Virus record (IMG/VR): IMGVR_UViG_3300020165_002857
Location: 1-29,134 of that record
Strand: one strand, 5' to 3'
Length of the DNA: 29,134 nt
Source: a virus
A program made the position numbers and the translations under genes. Of this stretch, positions 16,708 to 24,464 are shown piece by piece (the stretch's first letter is position 1; every line of letters starts with the position of its first letter). Below the pieces are notes generated by a model. That model did not search any database, was not told the DNA's origin, and saw only the letters and a list, made by a program, of their open reading frames with translations.

Positions 16708-18783
16708 ATGGTAAAAAAAACAACCAAAAAAACATCTCGTTATAAAAACCCTAAGGATATTTCAAAAACGAAAGCTTCAAAGCAAGCTTCAAAGCAAGCT
16801 TCAAAGCAAGCTTCAATGCAAACCAGGATGGAAACCGATATTGGCACTGAAGTTGCAAAAAATAATGCTAAAGAAATATCGGATCGAATTGCTAAAGAAG
16901 AAAAAGAGTTTCAAGAAGCCTTAGGGTCTGCTAGAGCAGCTGCAGATAAAGCAAAGGCTAGAGAAGTCGACAAGCAAGTTGCAGAAGCGATTGCTAAAGA
17001 AATATCGGAGCGACACGCTAACGAACAACAACAGGCTGTAGAAGGTATAAGTGCTGCTAGAGCTGCAGGGGCTAGGGCTAAAGCTGAAATTGTTGAAGAA
17101 GAACTGAAATCGCAAGTGTTGGAAATTGTTCCAACTGTTGTGAGCATAAGAGGAGAAAAGAGTGAAGAAGAGGCATTTAAACAAGTTGCAAAATCTAGAA
17201 TAACAAAGCATCAGAAGCTTTCAACCCAAAAAAGACAAGAGAAAATTGCGCAAGCGCGAAAGTCAAAAGAGTTTATTAAGGGTGTTAAAAGACGTGCAGC
17301 AAAAGCTAAAGAAGGTCGCGATCCTAAACTTCAAAAAATGAGCACCGAACTAGTTGCTGTTGAGTCCACACCTCAAACACAACCGATGGAGTTTGATTTT
17401 TCCTCCGAAGGAATTGCATCTCTTTTTGAAAGAAACCCCGAATTGAAACGAACTTTTCGAGCCATGGTTGAACAAGAAGAAGAAGAATCAAAAAAGCTTA
17501 GATTGACAACGGGAGAGGATGTTGAAGACGTTCAGGAAGAATCTGGTGTTGAAGAGTCTAAGGAAGAATCTGGTGTTGAAGAGTCAAAGGAAGAACCGCA
17601 TGTTGGTGAGGGTCCTGTTCCGGCACAGGCCCCCGAATTCACTGAAGCTCGAGCTGAAGGTGATGCTCATGGTGAGGAAAAGGCTGATGAGGATACGTTT
17701 TTTGATGCTGAAAATGTTGATGATCGAGTACCTGATGCTATGGAGATGGAAGGGGAGAGCGGAGAGCCTGTTAACGCGCAACAAACTGGTGAACAGGAAG
17801 GTGATGTTGGTCAACCTCAAGCAGGTCAGGATACTCTTGAGGATGATGCGGGTCCCGGAACCGGAGATTTTGGTGCTGATGGACGCGACGATTTTCTTTC
17901 TCCTGATGAATTGAAGACACTACATCAAGACAAGTTTACATGGCGACAACAAAATACAAAATACATGACTCGAAAGTCAAGGGGAAAGATCGGGTATGGA
18001 ACTTCTGCAGATATTCAGAGAATTGAACCTTTTGGTGTTGGTGTAAAAAGACATCCGGATCAAGATGATGATATTCTTATTAAACAGGGGGAGCGCGGTT
18101 TTGAGCCTTTCAGAGGGAGGCATGTGATTGAAAAGGTTACTGCGCAAGAAAAGGATCGCGAAATGATGCGGGGTAAAGAAGAGGATATTGAACCTGCTGC
18201 AAACAAACCATTTGCCAAAATCGATGGTAAAATCATTTGGATCCCTTTCTACGGAAAGAGCGCGTTGTATTTCTTTAAAAGTAAGGATTATGAAGAACTT
18301 GTTTCAAATGTTGTTGAGGAATCTGGAGAACTCAAACTGAAAGCCCCCGATCAGAACGCGTTCAAAAATATGCAGAACACAATTGATGGTGTGCGAACCA
18401 GTCTACAGAATTTTGGTCTCATGCAAAAACGAATTCGTCATGAAAGTTTAATCACCAGACATGCCGAGTGGCTTGAGTTAAAACAAATGATGAAGGCGAT
18501 TGCTGATTATGAAGCCACAACCTCGGGTGAATATAATACCGCTGGACTCTTTTCAGGTAATTTAAGAGACGCTGTTACAAAGGCTCTAAATGATACAGTT
18601 TCCAAAATGGATTCAAAATCTTTTGGTCGTATGAAGCGCGGACTTGACGCCTCGCAAATTGATGTACAAGCAAAATCTTCTTCTTCTGATCTTAAAAGTG
18701 GGGAAATGAATAGCATGAATCCTTTTATGCTTGAAGAAAGCTCACTACAAGTTATTAATGAAACTCTACCTAGATTTTTTTAA
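16708..18783 (+). CDS. Large low-complexity/coiled-coil protein, probable virion component
   Basis: 691 aa, no family recognised. Order: a basic N-terminus; four ASKQ-type repeats (23-38); two similar Ala/Lys/Glu-rich blocks of about 45 residues (49-140, each with AKEIS and SARAA or SAARAA) likely to be coiled coil; a basic helix region to about 215; a strongly acidic region (about 250-385) with a tandem 9-residue repeat EESGVEESK (277-294); then a more folded-looking C-terminal part (about 400-691) containing KIDGKIIWIPFYGKSALYFF. The position behind the capsid genes and the mix of basic and acidic segments suggest a core, scaffold or capsid-genome linking protein. This is inference only. 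Confidence 0.7.
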   Translation: MVKKTTKKTSRYKNPKDISKTKASKQASKQASKQASMQTRMETDIGTEVAKNNAKEISDRIAKEEKEFQEALGSARAAADKAKAREVDKQVAEAIAKEISERHANEQQQAVEGISAARAAGARAKAEIVEEELKSQVLEIVPTVVSIRGEKSEEEAFKQVAKSRITKHQKLSTQKRQEKIAQARKSKEFIKGVKRRAAKAKEGRDPKLQKMSTELVAVESTPQTQPMEFDFSSEGIASLFERNPELKRTFRAMVEQEEEESKKLRLTTGEDVEDVQEESGVEESKEESGVEESKEEPHVGEGPVPAQAPEFTEARAEGDAHGEEKADEDTFFDAENVDDRVPDAMEMEGESGEPVNAQQTGEQEGDVGQPQAGQDTLEDDAGPGTGDFGADGRDDFLSPDELKTLHQDKFTWRQQNTKYMTRKSRGKIGYGTSADIQRIEPFGVGVKRHPDQDDDILIKQGERGFEPFRGRHVIEKVTAQEKDREMMRGKEEDIEPAANKPFAKIDGKIIWIPFYGKSALYFFKSKDYEELVSNVVEESGELKLKAPDQNAFKNMQNTIDGVRTSLQNFGLMQKRIRHESLITRHAEWLELKQMMKAIADYEATTSGEYNTAGLFSGNLRDAVTKALNDTVSKMDSKSFGRMKRGLDASQIDVQAKSSSSDLKSGEMNSMNPFMLEESSLQVINETLPRFF
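16774..16821 (+). repeat. 12-bp tandem repeat (4 units)
   Basis: Unit GCTTCAAAGCAA occurs three times exactly and once with one change (GCTTCAATGCAA). It encodes ASKQ-type repeats at the N-terminus of the 691-aa protein. Confidence 0.95.
17536..17589 (+). repeat. 27-bp tandem duplication in the acidic region
   Basis: Two adjacent 27-bp copies, differing at one base, encode EESGVEESK twice (residues 277-294), and a third degenerate start (EEPHV) follows. The near identity of the DNA indicates a recent slippage-type duplication. Confidence 0.9.
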
Positions 18784-18808
18784 ACTTCATTAATAAAATA
18801 TAAAAGCA

Positions 18809-18961
18809 ATGCCTTCAACCTTGTTAGCCAAACTGCGAATGGAAAAATTTAAACAAGAATCTAAACAATTACGTTCAGGAACCGGAAAAGGCGAGGGAGG
18901 AAAAACAAGCAAGGCTGCAGTTAAGAAACCGAAAGGCATTAAGAAAACCTCTGTAAAATAA
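18809..18961 (+). CDS. Small 50-aa lysine-rich basic protein
   Basis: A short gene that length cut-offs would miss. It starts MPSTLLAKLRMEKF, continues with Gly/Lys-rich sequence (GTGKGEGGKTSK) and ends KKPKGIKKTSVK; there are about a dozen lysines and very few acids. ATTAATAAAATATAAAAG just upstream provides the preceding gene's poly(A) signal and a TATA-like element, as before other genes here. The stop at 18959-18961 abuts the convergent minus-strand gene. Small basic virion proteins that condense DNA exist in related viruses (adenovirus pX/mu), so a similar role is possible but not shown. Confidence 0.55.
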   Translation: MPSTLLAKLRMEKFKQESKQLRSGTGKGEGGKTSKAAVKKPKGIKKTSVK

Positions 18962-18962
18962 T

Positions 18963-19595
18963 TTATTCAATCAACTCCAGCTTCACCGTAATGCTAGACA
19001 TTCTTACTTTATCCGAATTGCTAAAGGGGTGTGGAGTGTGCCCATGGAAGTCTGCCGTTTTATCTCTCACAAGATTAAATATTAACTCTATTTCACTCGC
19101 ATTTTCCTCCAAATAACCTAGATTCATGTCATAAAGCGAATTGTGTCCCACATTCAACCACAAGAAACGTCCAAAATTAGAATTGTCATTTGCCACACCT
19201 ATCGTGTCAAATTCGCCATTTATACTTCCTATAGTTCTATTGAATGTTAAATCGTTATCGGTTGTAATTTTTCGAGGATCAATATCATTAATCTTTTCAT
19301 ATTCTATCGATATGTTATCCCCCATAACATCTTCGCCATTGGCCTTCACGCGCATTTTAACACCTTCGGGACTATAACGCCACGCGTGGTTATTTAAAGA
19401 CGATGGATCATTTGGATCGAATGGCTCAATTAGATTCTCCTCGGTATGATAACACTTTAGAAACCCAAAGTATCGTAGTTTCAACATCGCTCTCTTTCTT
19501 AGTCGTCTGGGTAGCGTAAACTTCAAGTCAAAAGGCCCCAAATAACCATCACTAAAGGATTTATTTCTAAAATCAATTTTGCCTATTAAAAACAT
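18963..19595 (-). CDS. Small beta-rich paralog family member E (210 aa)
   Basis: Start 19595 (MFLIGKIDF) follows AATAATAAA, as in its paralogs; longer in-frame starts would overlap the next gene. It shares the family pattern: an N-terminal strand (MFLIGKIDF), KFTLPRRLRKRAMLKLRYFGF like the LP...W.LKKV.Y segment, YDMNLGYLEENASEIELIF like the D-L-x-L-G-Y motif, and a last strand VKLELIE. It is longer than its siblings owing to a middle insertion. The family is probably a minor capsid, vertex or fibre set with a jelly-roll-like fold; this is inference from strand pattern and position. Confidence 0.65.
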   Translation of the reverse strand: MFLIGKIDFRNKSFSDGYLGPFDLKFTLPRRLRKRAMLKLRYFGFLKCYHTEENLIEPFDPNDPSSLNNHAWRYSPEGVKMRVKANGEDVMGDNISIEYEKINDIDPRKITTDNDLTFNRTIGSINGEFDTIGVANDNSNFGRFLWLNVGHNSLYDMNLGYLEENASEIELIFNLVRDKTADFHGHTPHPFSNSDKVRMSSITVKLELIE

Positions 19596-19617
19596 TTTAT
19601 TATTTCCTTTTAAAAAA

Positions 19618-20085
19618 CTACGTATGTCTATTATGATGAGACATTTCCAAAACAATAGAAACCCCTGATAAATTATTTGAAGTTCCTCCATCCACAGCGC
19701 GTCTTCCATTAACGATCACAGTGAAGAAATCCTTCTGGGTATCCATTGTCCCCAAATTTAAATTTAAATCTGTGTGTTCGGAACATGAGTCGTAATTACC
19801 CTCATTCGGAAAACCATTTTCTCCAGAATTGTTTGACAGCGTAATACCTTTCACTTCCCAAACATAGCTTTCATCAATTTCTTCGTTGGTCACACTTTCG
19901 GTGAGAATGTCGGGGAAGGATAAATGCACATTACCTCCTCTGGTGTTTACGCAATAACCCACTTGACGTAACTTTATGTAGGTATTTTGTTTGGGAAAAA
20001 ATCCTAAATCCAAACGAATTGGTTGGTTATCAAATATCTCCGTATTTGTATCATGTTTGTCGAAATGATATATTAACAAAACCAT
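19618..20085 (-). CDS. Small beta-rich paralog family member D (155 aa)
   Basis: Start MVLLIYHFD at 20085 follows TTAATAAA. Family elements: IRLDLGFFPKQNTYIKLRQVGY, VHLSFPDIL (compare SFPELM in member A), TDLNLNLGTMD and SIVLEM near the C-terminus. It has a short non-conserved tail (SHHNRHT). It lies 22 bp from its downstream neighbour and 4 bp from the stop of its upstream one, in a tight co-directional array. Function unknown; likely structural. Confidence 0.65.
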   Translation of the reverse strand: MVLLIYHFDKHDTNTEIFDNQPIRLDLGFFPKQNTYIKLRQVGYCVNTRGGNVHLSFPDILTESVTNEEIDESYVWEVKGITLSNNSGENGFPNEGNYDSCSEHTDLNLNLGTMDTQKDFFTVIVNGRRAVDGGTSNNLSGVSIVLEMSHHNRHT

Positions 20086-20089
20086 TTTA

Positions 20090-20728
20090 TTAATTATATT
20101 CCAAAATTACCTGTATTTGTCTAATTCTACATAAACGAAGAGTTCCGCGCATTTCAATTGGAAGCTTAGCGTCACGTTCTCTAGGGGTTAAAATACATTC
20201 CAAAAACCCATTTTCTAAATTCATTCGTCCTAAAGGAATGTCCATGTCATGATTACACTTGTGTTCAAATTTTTCACCATCTACGCTGTTTCTTTGTCTA
20301 TCAACTGAATTGGGATTTGTAGCTGCTGCCACCGCTCCGCTAATGGGAAATGTTTTTAGTGGAAATCTTAAAATTCCAAAATCATTTACGGTTCTAGTCG
20401 CTACTTCAGGATCTTCAAATTTGGTGCGATAGGTTCCGTCTACAGTTTCTTTTTTGATATCCGAATGAATAATTTCCTCCATTTGAGGAAATTCCAAACC
20501 CATCCATACCACGGGTGTTTTATTTCTTCCACCGTTTACTCCACCGCTTTCACCCAATTGTCCTCCGCCATCATAAAATACCCTTTTTAAACGAAAAATT
20601 GTTTCCTTTGGAGGAATGTATTCTAGACGTTTTGATAATTTAAATGATCCATCAACATCCATTCCGAGGGGTATGTGCGGTACATTTGATAAATAATTTG
20701 TATTGACTGTAAATGTGATCAGAGGCAT
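20090..20728 (-). CDS. Small beta-rich paralog family member C (212 aa)
   Basis: Start MPLITFTVN at 20728, with AATAAATA before the ATG. Family elements: FKLSKRLEYIPPKETIFRLK, MGLEFPQMEE, LRFPLKTF, DMDIPLGRM and the last strand QVILEYN. It is longer than members A and B because of two insertions, one Gly/Asn-rich and one carrying VDRQRNSVDGEK. The conserved MPL start and ILEY end bracket the domain in members A-C. Likely structural; function not known. Confidence 0.65.
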   Translation of the reverse strand: MPLITFTVNTNYLSNVPHIPLGMDVDGSFKLSKRLEYIPPKETIFRLKRVFYDGGGQLGESGGVNGGRNKTPVVWMGLEFPQMEEIIHSDIKKETVDGTYRTKFEDPEVATRTVNDFGILRFPLKTFPISGAVAAATNPNSVDRQRNSVDGEKFEHKCNHDMDIPLGRMNLENGFLECILTPRERDAKLPIEMRGTLRLCRIRQIQVILEYN

Positions 20729-20731
20729 TAT

Positions 20732-21214
20732 TTATTCTTCATACTCTAAAATTATGTTATAGGAATTAAGTCTACTAAGAACTTGTTTTCCATTACCTCT
20801 TCTTGGTGTCACAATTAAACTAATTTCATTACTACTTCTGTCATGAAAACCTAAATCGTAATTGGGATATTCGCTAACATAACCGTGAACCGTAGGCCAT
20901 CTAATATTCCCTTCTACGTGACTGAATTGATGGTGGTTCACATAAAAGCGAAAACTCTCCTCAGGAGGTCCAACTCCTCCAATACCTTTCGTTGAATATA
21001 ACATTTTTTCGCTATTCATTAGCTGCGGAATTTTCATCTCGAATGTCTGAAAATTTTCTTTCGCATTATCATGATACACAGCATTTACAGCATGTAATCT
21101 CCACCGCTTATCCAACGCGTGATCCGGTAAGATAATTGTCTTCTTATATTGATCCAAAGGAACAATGGTAGGATTGTCTTCCGATTGTTGATAATTGAAA
21201 ATAACCAAAGGCAT
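20732..21214 (-). CDS. Small beta-rich paralog family member B (160 aa)
   Basis: The ATG at 21214 (MPLVIFNYQ) is chosen over one three codons upstream because it matches the MPL start of members A and C and follows GAATAAA. Family elements: IILPDHALDKRWRLHAVNAVY, MKIPQLMNSEKMLYS, FRFYVNHH, NYDLGFHD and the end YNIILEYEE. It is closest to member A. The stop lies 4 bp before the start of member C. Confidence 0.7.
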   Translation of the reverse strand: MPLVIFNYQQSEDNPTIVPLDQYKKTIILPDHALDKRWRLHAVNAVYHDNAKENFQTFEMKIPQLMNSEKMLYSTKGIGGVGPPEESFRFYVNHHQFSHVEGNIRWPTVHGYVSEYPNYDLGFHDRSSNEISLIVTPRRGNGKQVLSRLNSYNIILEYEE

Positions 21215-21215
21215 T

Positions 21216-21707
21216 TTATTCATTATACTCTAAAATAATGTTAAACGCGTTTGGGGATTCTGTGGTAGTACCCCCATCGGTATTTTTCATTGCGAAATTC
21301 AAATTTAATTCCATTTTATCTATAATATGATAACCTAAATCTAAATCAGGGTTTGAAAGACATGCACGCAAATTTGATGCATTCTCGTTTAACGAATGAT
21401 TTCTCTGTTGATCGTTGTTGTAATGATTCATGTAGAAACGTAGTGTCTTATTTGGTACAGGCGTATTCCCCTCAGAATTCAAGGAATACATCACGTGATT
21501 TCCATTCATCAATTCCGGAAATGATATCTCGGAAAAACGCACTTTTAGAGGTACACGCTTAAGGTATGAAACCTCAACCTTTTTTAATTTCCAACTTGCG
21601 GCTCTTGCATTTAAGGGGAGTTTTATTGACATGTTTATTTCTTCAGCATTCTCATTTTCATTATTAAAATCTGGCGACACGCGGTATTTAAATTGAACTA
21701 GTGGCAT
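21216..21707 (-). CDS. Small beta-rich paralog family member A (163 aa)
   Basis: The ATG at 21707 (MPLVQFKYR) fits the family; the open frame continues upstream but overlaps the 210-aa gene. Family elements: IKLPLNARAASWKLKKVEVSY, ISFPELMNGNHVMYS, LRFYMNHY, DLDLGYHIID and the end FNIILEYNE. It is the first of five tandem genes of this family. Spacing to member B is 1 bp, so translation depends on separate transcripts initiated inside upstream genes or on another strategy. Confidence 0.7.
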   Translation of the reverse strand: MPLVQFKYRVSPDFNNENENAEEINMSIKLPLNARAASWKLKKVEVSYLKRVPLKVRFSEISFPELMNGNHVMYSLNSEGNTPVPNKTLRFYMNHYNNDQQRNHSLNENASNLRACLSNPDLDLGYHIIDKMELNLNFAMKNTDGGTTTESPNAFNIILEYNE

Positions 21708-21723
21708 TTTTAAAAGAAAACAA

Positions 21724-22356
21724 CTAAAAACCGTGACTAGGAAATGTCTGAGGAACCATCTCAATAACTTTATCGTTAAATCTAAACGCGTCCTTATTCG
21801 GTACATTAACCTCAACCATACTTTCAGGGACTGATTTAGGTAATTCGGGATAAAACTCCTTAGCACGGTGACGCTCCATACCGCGATAACGGGTGTGGTT
21901 GCTTGCTCCTGCAGTATCAGGATCTTGACTTTCATAAAGTTTTCTAGAAGAACGATTCACCCCGTGTAGACCGTATCTGGACTCATTCTTCACATTCATG
22001 TAATGTTCTTCATCAATCATATATCTACGCATTGCTAAATCATAAATGGTTCGTTTCGAATGTTTGTACTTGTAATCGTCAGGACGAATCATTCTAGCGC
22101 CTCTAAAGTTAGATGCAGCTACCTGATACTTAAATTCTTTCTCATCAATTCTACGCGGTGCTCCCACACCCATAAACTTTGGTACGAAATCAGAACCGTT
22201 ATTGATTGCACTTGCACTGGATGGTAATTGGTCGCTTCTTTCATGAAGAGGGATTGAAGAAAATGAATCGCTTAATTTATAAAGTCGTTGGCGTTTATTT
22301 GTTTCAAAATCATTAGGCTCTTCATATTTACTGTCGTATAACCTAAACTTGGGCAT
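21724..22356 (-). CDS. Hypothetical 210-aa basic protein
   Basis: No family recognised. Starts MPKFRLYDSKYEEP with TTTTAAAAAATG context. It is rich in Arg, Lys, Tyr and Asp throughout, has no membrane segment, and contains NKRQRLYK, APRRIDEKEF and HTRYRGMERHRAKEF. It lies 3 bp downstream of the packaging ATPase stop and just before the small paralog array. It could be a DNA-binding core protein or an internal capsid protein; evidence is positional only. Confidence 0.6.
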   Translation of the reverse strand: MPKFRLYDSKYEEPNDFETNKRQRLYKLSDSFSSIPLHERSDQLPSSASAINNGSDFVPKFMGVGAPRRIDEKEFKYQVAASNFRGARMIRPDDYKYKHSKRTIYDLAMRRYMIDEEHYMNVKNESRYGLHGVNRSSRKLYESQDPDTAGASNHTRYRGMERHRAKEFYPELPKSVPESMVEVNVPNKDAFRFNDKVIEMVPQTFPSHGF

Positions 22357-22359
22357 TTT

Positions 22360-23580
22360 TTAAAAGTAAGGCTCTAAAAAATCCGCATGACGACTCACAA
22401 ATCTCTCAATTCCTTTTGATGTGTGCGAATCGCCGGGAATTCCTGAACGATGACCCACACCAAACCTGCCACTATCTATGTTCTGCAAATCGGGGCCCTT
22501 GGGTGGGTCTTTCAAAAAGTCCTTCTCTGTAAATTGGGGCTTTCTATCCATCTCCTCATCTTTCTTCCATTGACCTTCTGTACCCAATCGGAAACCTTCA
22601 GATACATTATCAGGGGGTGCGGGTACAGGTCCAAATCTAAATAAGTAGTCGCTAAATCTGGCTGCGGTTGATGATGCTACATTAATTGCTAATATTCTAA
22701 ACTTGACTTGAGTTATATTTGCCAAAATCTTCAATCCATCCAATTGATCGCTTCTATCATTTGAAATTGTAAGGTACTGTTCCTGCAATAATTCTCTTTC
22801 GCGTCTTGAGCGGGGGTTTCCTACAACCATAACATAGTCGCTATTGATTCGGATTGCGGGGGGAACACTCGAAGAACCACAAACACATTGAGATAAAAGA
22901 ATTGCCGAAATGAATAAATGACGTCCGCTCACCGCTAAACCGTTCAAATTAGGCGAGTGTCGAATTGCGCCTTCATTCACAACATCATCCAAAATAATCA
23001 AAATGTGAGGAAATGTACTTTCGTCTATCAATCCTTGTCTTCTAACATCCATAAGATCTTTCTCTGTAATTGGTCGATTGTCTTGCAATTTTTTTATCAA
23101 TTCTCCAGGAAAACGTTTTAGATCATTATCAGGATCTTTTACACTATCGTTGGGAATTGTCTCACTTTTCTCTTCTTTTGAACGTTTTCGTTTCTTACTC
23201 TTTTTAATACCATTTTCAGGACGCACAGTGTCAAGACCCTTATTATCTTCTCCTGATGCGTTAATTCGATTGTCGTTTATCTGTCTAATAATCTCATCCC
23301 TAATGTCAGCTCTCTGATTTTCAAGAATCTCTCCAATTGAACGATCGATATTGGATATGTCGTGGTGAACCGTATTCAATGGAAAGTTTTTCCATTGACC
23401 CGGATTATCTTTACCTGTTCCACTAAATACATAGACCTTGTGTTTCTCAAAACGCTTTTTCATCATTTCAAGCATTGTTAACAACGCTGTTGTTTTACCC
23501 GTTCTTCTCATTCCATACATAATCATCATAAAGTCCGGAGGTAAATCCTCCAATGGATTGAATTCGTCCAAACCTGACAT
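22360..23580 (-). CDS. A32/FtsK-like genome packaging ATPase
   Basis: Pumps genomic DNA into preformed capsids using ATP. Walker A is GMRRTGKT (23-30); Walker B is ILIILDDV (193-200, D198/D199); AILLSQ (226-231) fits the sensor Gln strand of A32-type ATPases. VYVFSGTGKDNPGQW (49-63) resembles the strand after the first helix in this family. At 406 aa it is longer than usual, because of a hydrophilic Lys-rich insertion (about 103-185, with KKSKKRKRSK) and a C-terminal extension. It is hallmark evidence for a Bamfordvirae virus. The start has a TAAAAATG context and lies 25 bp from the divergent capsid-like gene at 23606. Confidence 0.9.
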   Translation of the reverse strand: MSGLDEFNPLEDLPPDFMMIMYGMRRTGKTTALLTMLEMMKKRFEKHKVYVFSGTGKDNPGQWKNFPLNTVHHDISNIDRSIGEILENQRADIRDEIIRQINDNRINASGEDNKGLDTVRPENGIKKSKKRKRSKEEKSETIPNDSVKDPDNDLKRFPGELIKKLQDNRPITEKDLMDVRRQGLIDESTFPHILIILDDVVNEGAIRHSPNLNGLAVSGRHLFISAILLSQCVCGSSSVPPAIRINSDYVMVVGNPRSRRERELLQEQYLTISNDRSDQLDGLKILANITQVKFRILAINVASSTAARFSDYLFRFGPVPAPPDNVSEGFRLGTEGQWKKDEEMDRKPQFTEKDFLKDPPKGPDLQNIDSGRFGVGHRSGIPGDSHTSKGIERFVSRHADFLEPYF

Positions 23581-23605
23581 TTTTACATATTACAAGTAAA
23601 AAAAT

Positions 23606-24454
23606 ATGGTGCAGCAAGTTACTTTCTACAAAAAAAGACAAAATCTTGACATCAACAATATCAACTTCATCACAAATGAACTTCCTGTAGGGATTAATAA
23701 CTTCGGGTTTCCCATCCATCGCGAAATCGATGATGGTACCTACAAAACGACAGACCCTACTGAAGATTGGATCAATAATCATTATAAAAGGACTACCACT
23801 ACAGATAATTATGGTTTCTTCACCACATTTCACATTAGAAACTCTCCGAGAATGCTTCGACAAAAACATGTTGAGCTCGTGCTAAAACAACCTGCGGGAG
23901 AGTTCGTGAGCCCTCTATTCTTCCAAACTTTATTCGCTTTAAGACCCGTGATCTACGAACCCACAACGACAAATTTCTTGGCAGACCCTCCAACACAACC
24001 AACCCCCATTTATGATTACTTTAATATCCTTCCTGCGCAAAACATGAGGTGTAATAACCTTATCGGTGATTTCACAAATACCATTCCTGGAGGTCCTCAA
24101 TCTGTTTTTGAGTTCGCAAGAGTGGTTCCACCACCCATATCATATGTCAGCGATTCCACGTTACATAGGAGGCACGTTTTTAGCGATCTTTCACTTCCCA
24201 TCTCTTTCAAAACCCTCTCAACAGTTTCAAAGGGTAACGAGATCTACTCTATCCACACAATGGCGAAAGTTCTTAATTATAATTTACCGGATATTACGGC
24301 TTTTCCCACAGGAATCGGTTTGGAAGCAAAATTGCAGATTTATTTATTTAAAATGCAATATCCTACAGGGGCTGCAAATAATAGTGACCCCCAAATTGTA
24401 CCTATTCCTGCTGATGATGTTGTTTCTTTTGGAGGGTGTCACGAAGTTATCTAA
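23606..24454 (+). CDS. Capsid-like protein, candidate penton or minor capsid (282 aa)
   Basis: The only long plus-strand gene in the right arm. FHIRNSPRMLRQKHVELVL (about 76-94) is similar in pattern to FRIPQYGTLNRAYLRI of the capsid paralogs. LSLPISFKTLSTVSK (about 196-210), followed by LEAKLQIYLFKM (about 246-257), resembles their VPLPLSSLKTLSKN and EDLELEVKTK. It is half the length of the major paralogs, so it may be a single-jelly-roll relative used at vertices. This rests on weak similarity seen by eye. It overlaps the convergent gene by 8 bp at its 3' end and shares a very short divergent promoter with the ATPase. Confidence 0.55.
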   Translation: MVQQVTFYKKRQNLDINNINFITNELPVGINNFGFPIHREIDDGTYKTTDPTEDWINNHYKRTTTTDNYGFFTTFHIRNSPRMLRQKHVELVLKQPAGEFVSPLFFQTLFALRPVIYEPTTTNFLADPPTQPTPIYDYFNILPAQNMRCNNLIGDFTNTIPGGPQSVFEFARVVPPPISYVSDSTLHRRHVFSDLSLPISFKTLSTVSKGNEIYSIHTMAKVLNYNLPDITAFPTGIGLEAKLQIYLFKMQYPTGAANNSDPQIVPIPADDVVSFGGCHEVI

Positions 24455-24464
24455 ATAATAAAGT
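24447..24464. terminator. Overlapping 3' ends of convergent genes
   Basis: The plus gene ending at 24454 and the minus gene ending at 24447 overlap by 8 bp. AATAATAAAG (24456-24465) just after the plus stop supplies its poly(A) signal. Transcripts from both strands are therefore complementary at their ends. Confidence 0.5.

Noticed and set aside
21216-21935. A longer 239-aa reading of small paralog A with a hydrophobic N-terminus
   Set aside because: The extension overlaps the 210-aa gene in another frame, while the internal ATG at 21707 matches the family's MPL start and AAAATG context.
23078-23317. Plus-strand open frame opposite the packaging ATPase
   Set aside because: Antisense to the Lys-rich insertion of the ATPase; the hydrophobic product is only the complement of Lys and Glu codons.
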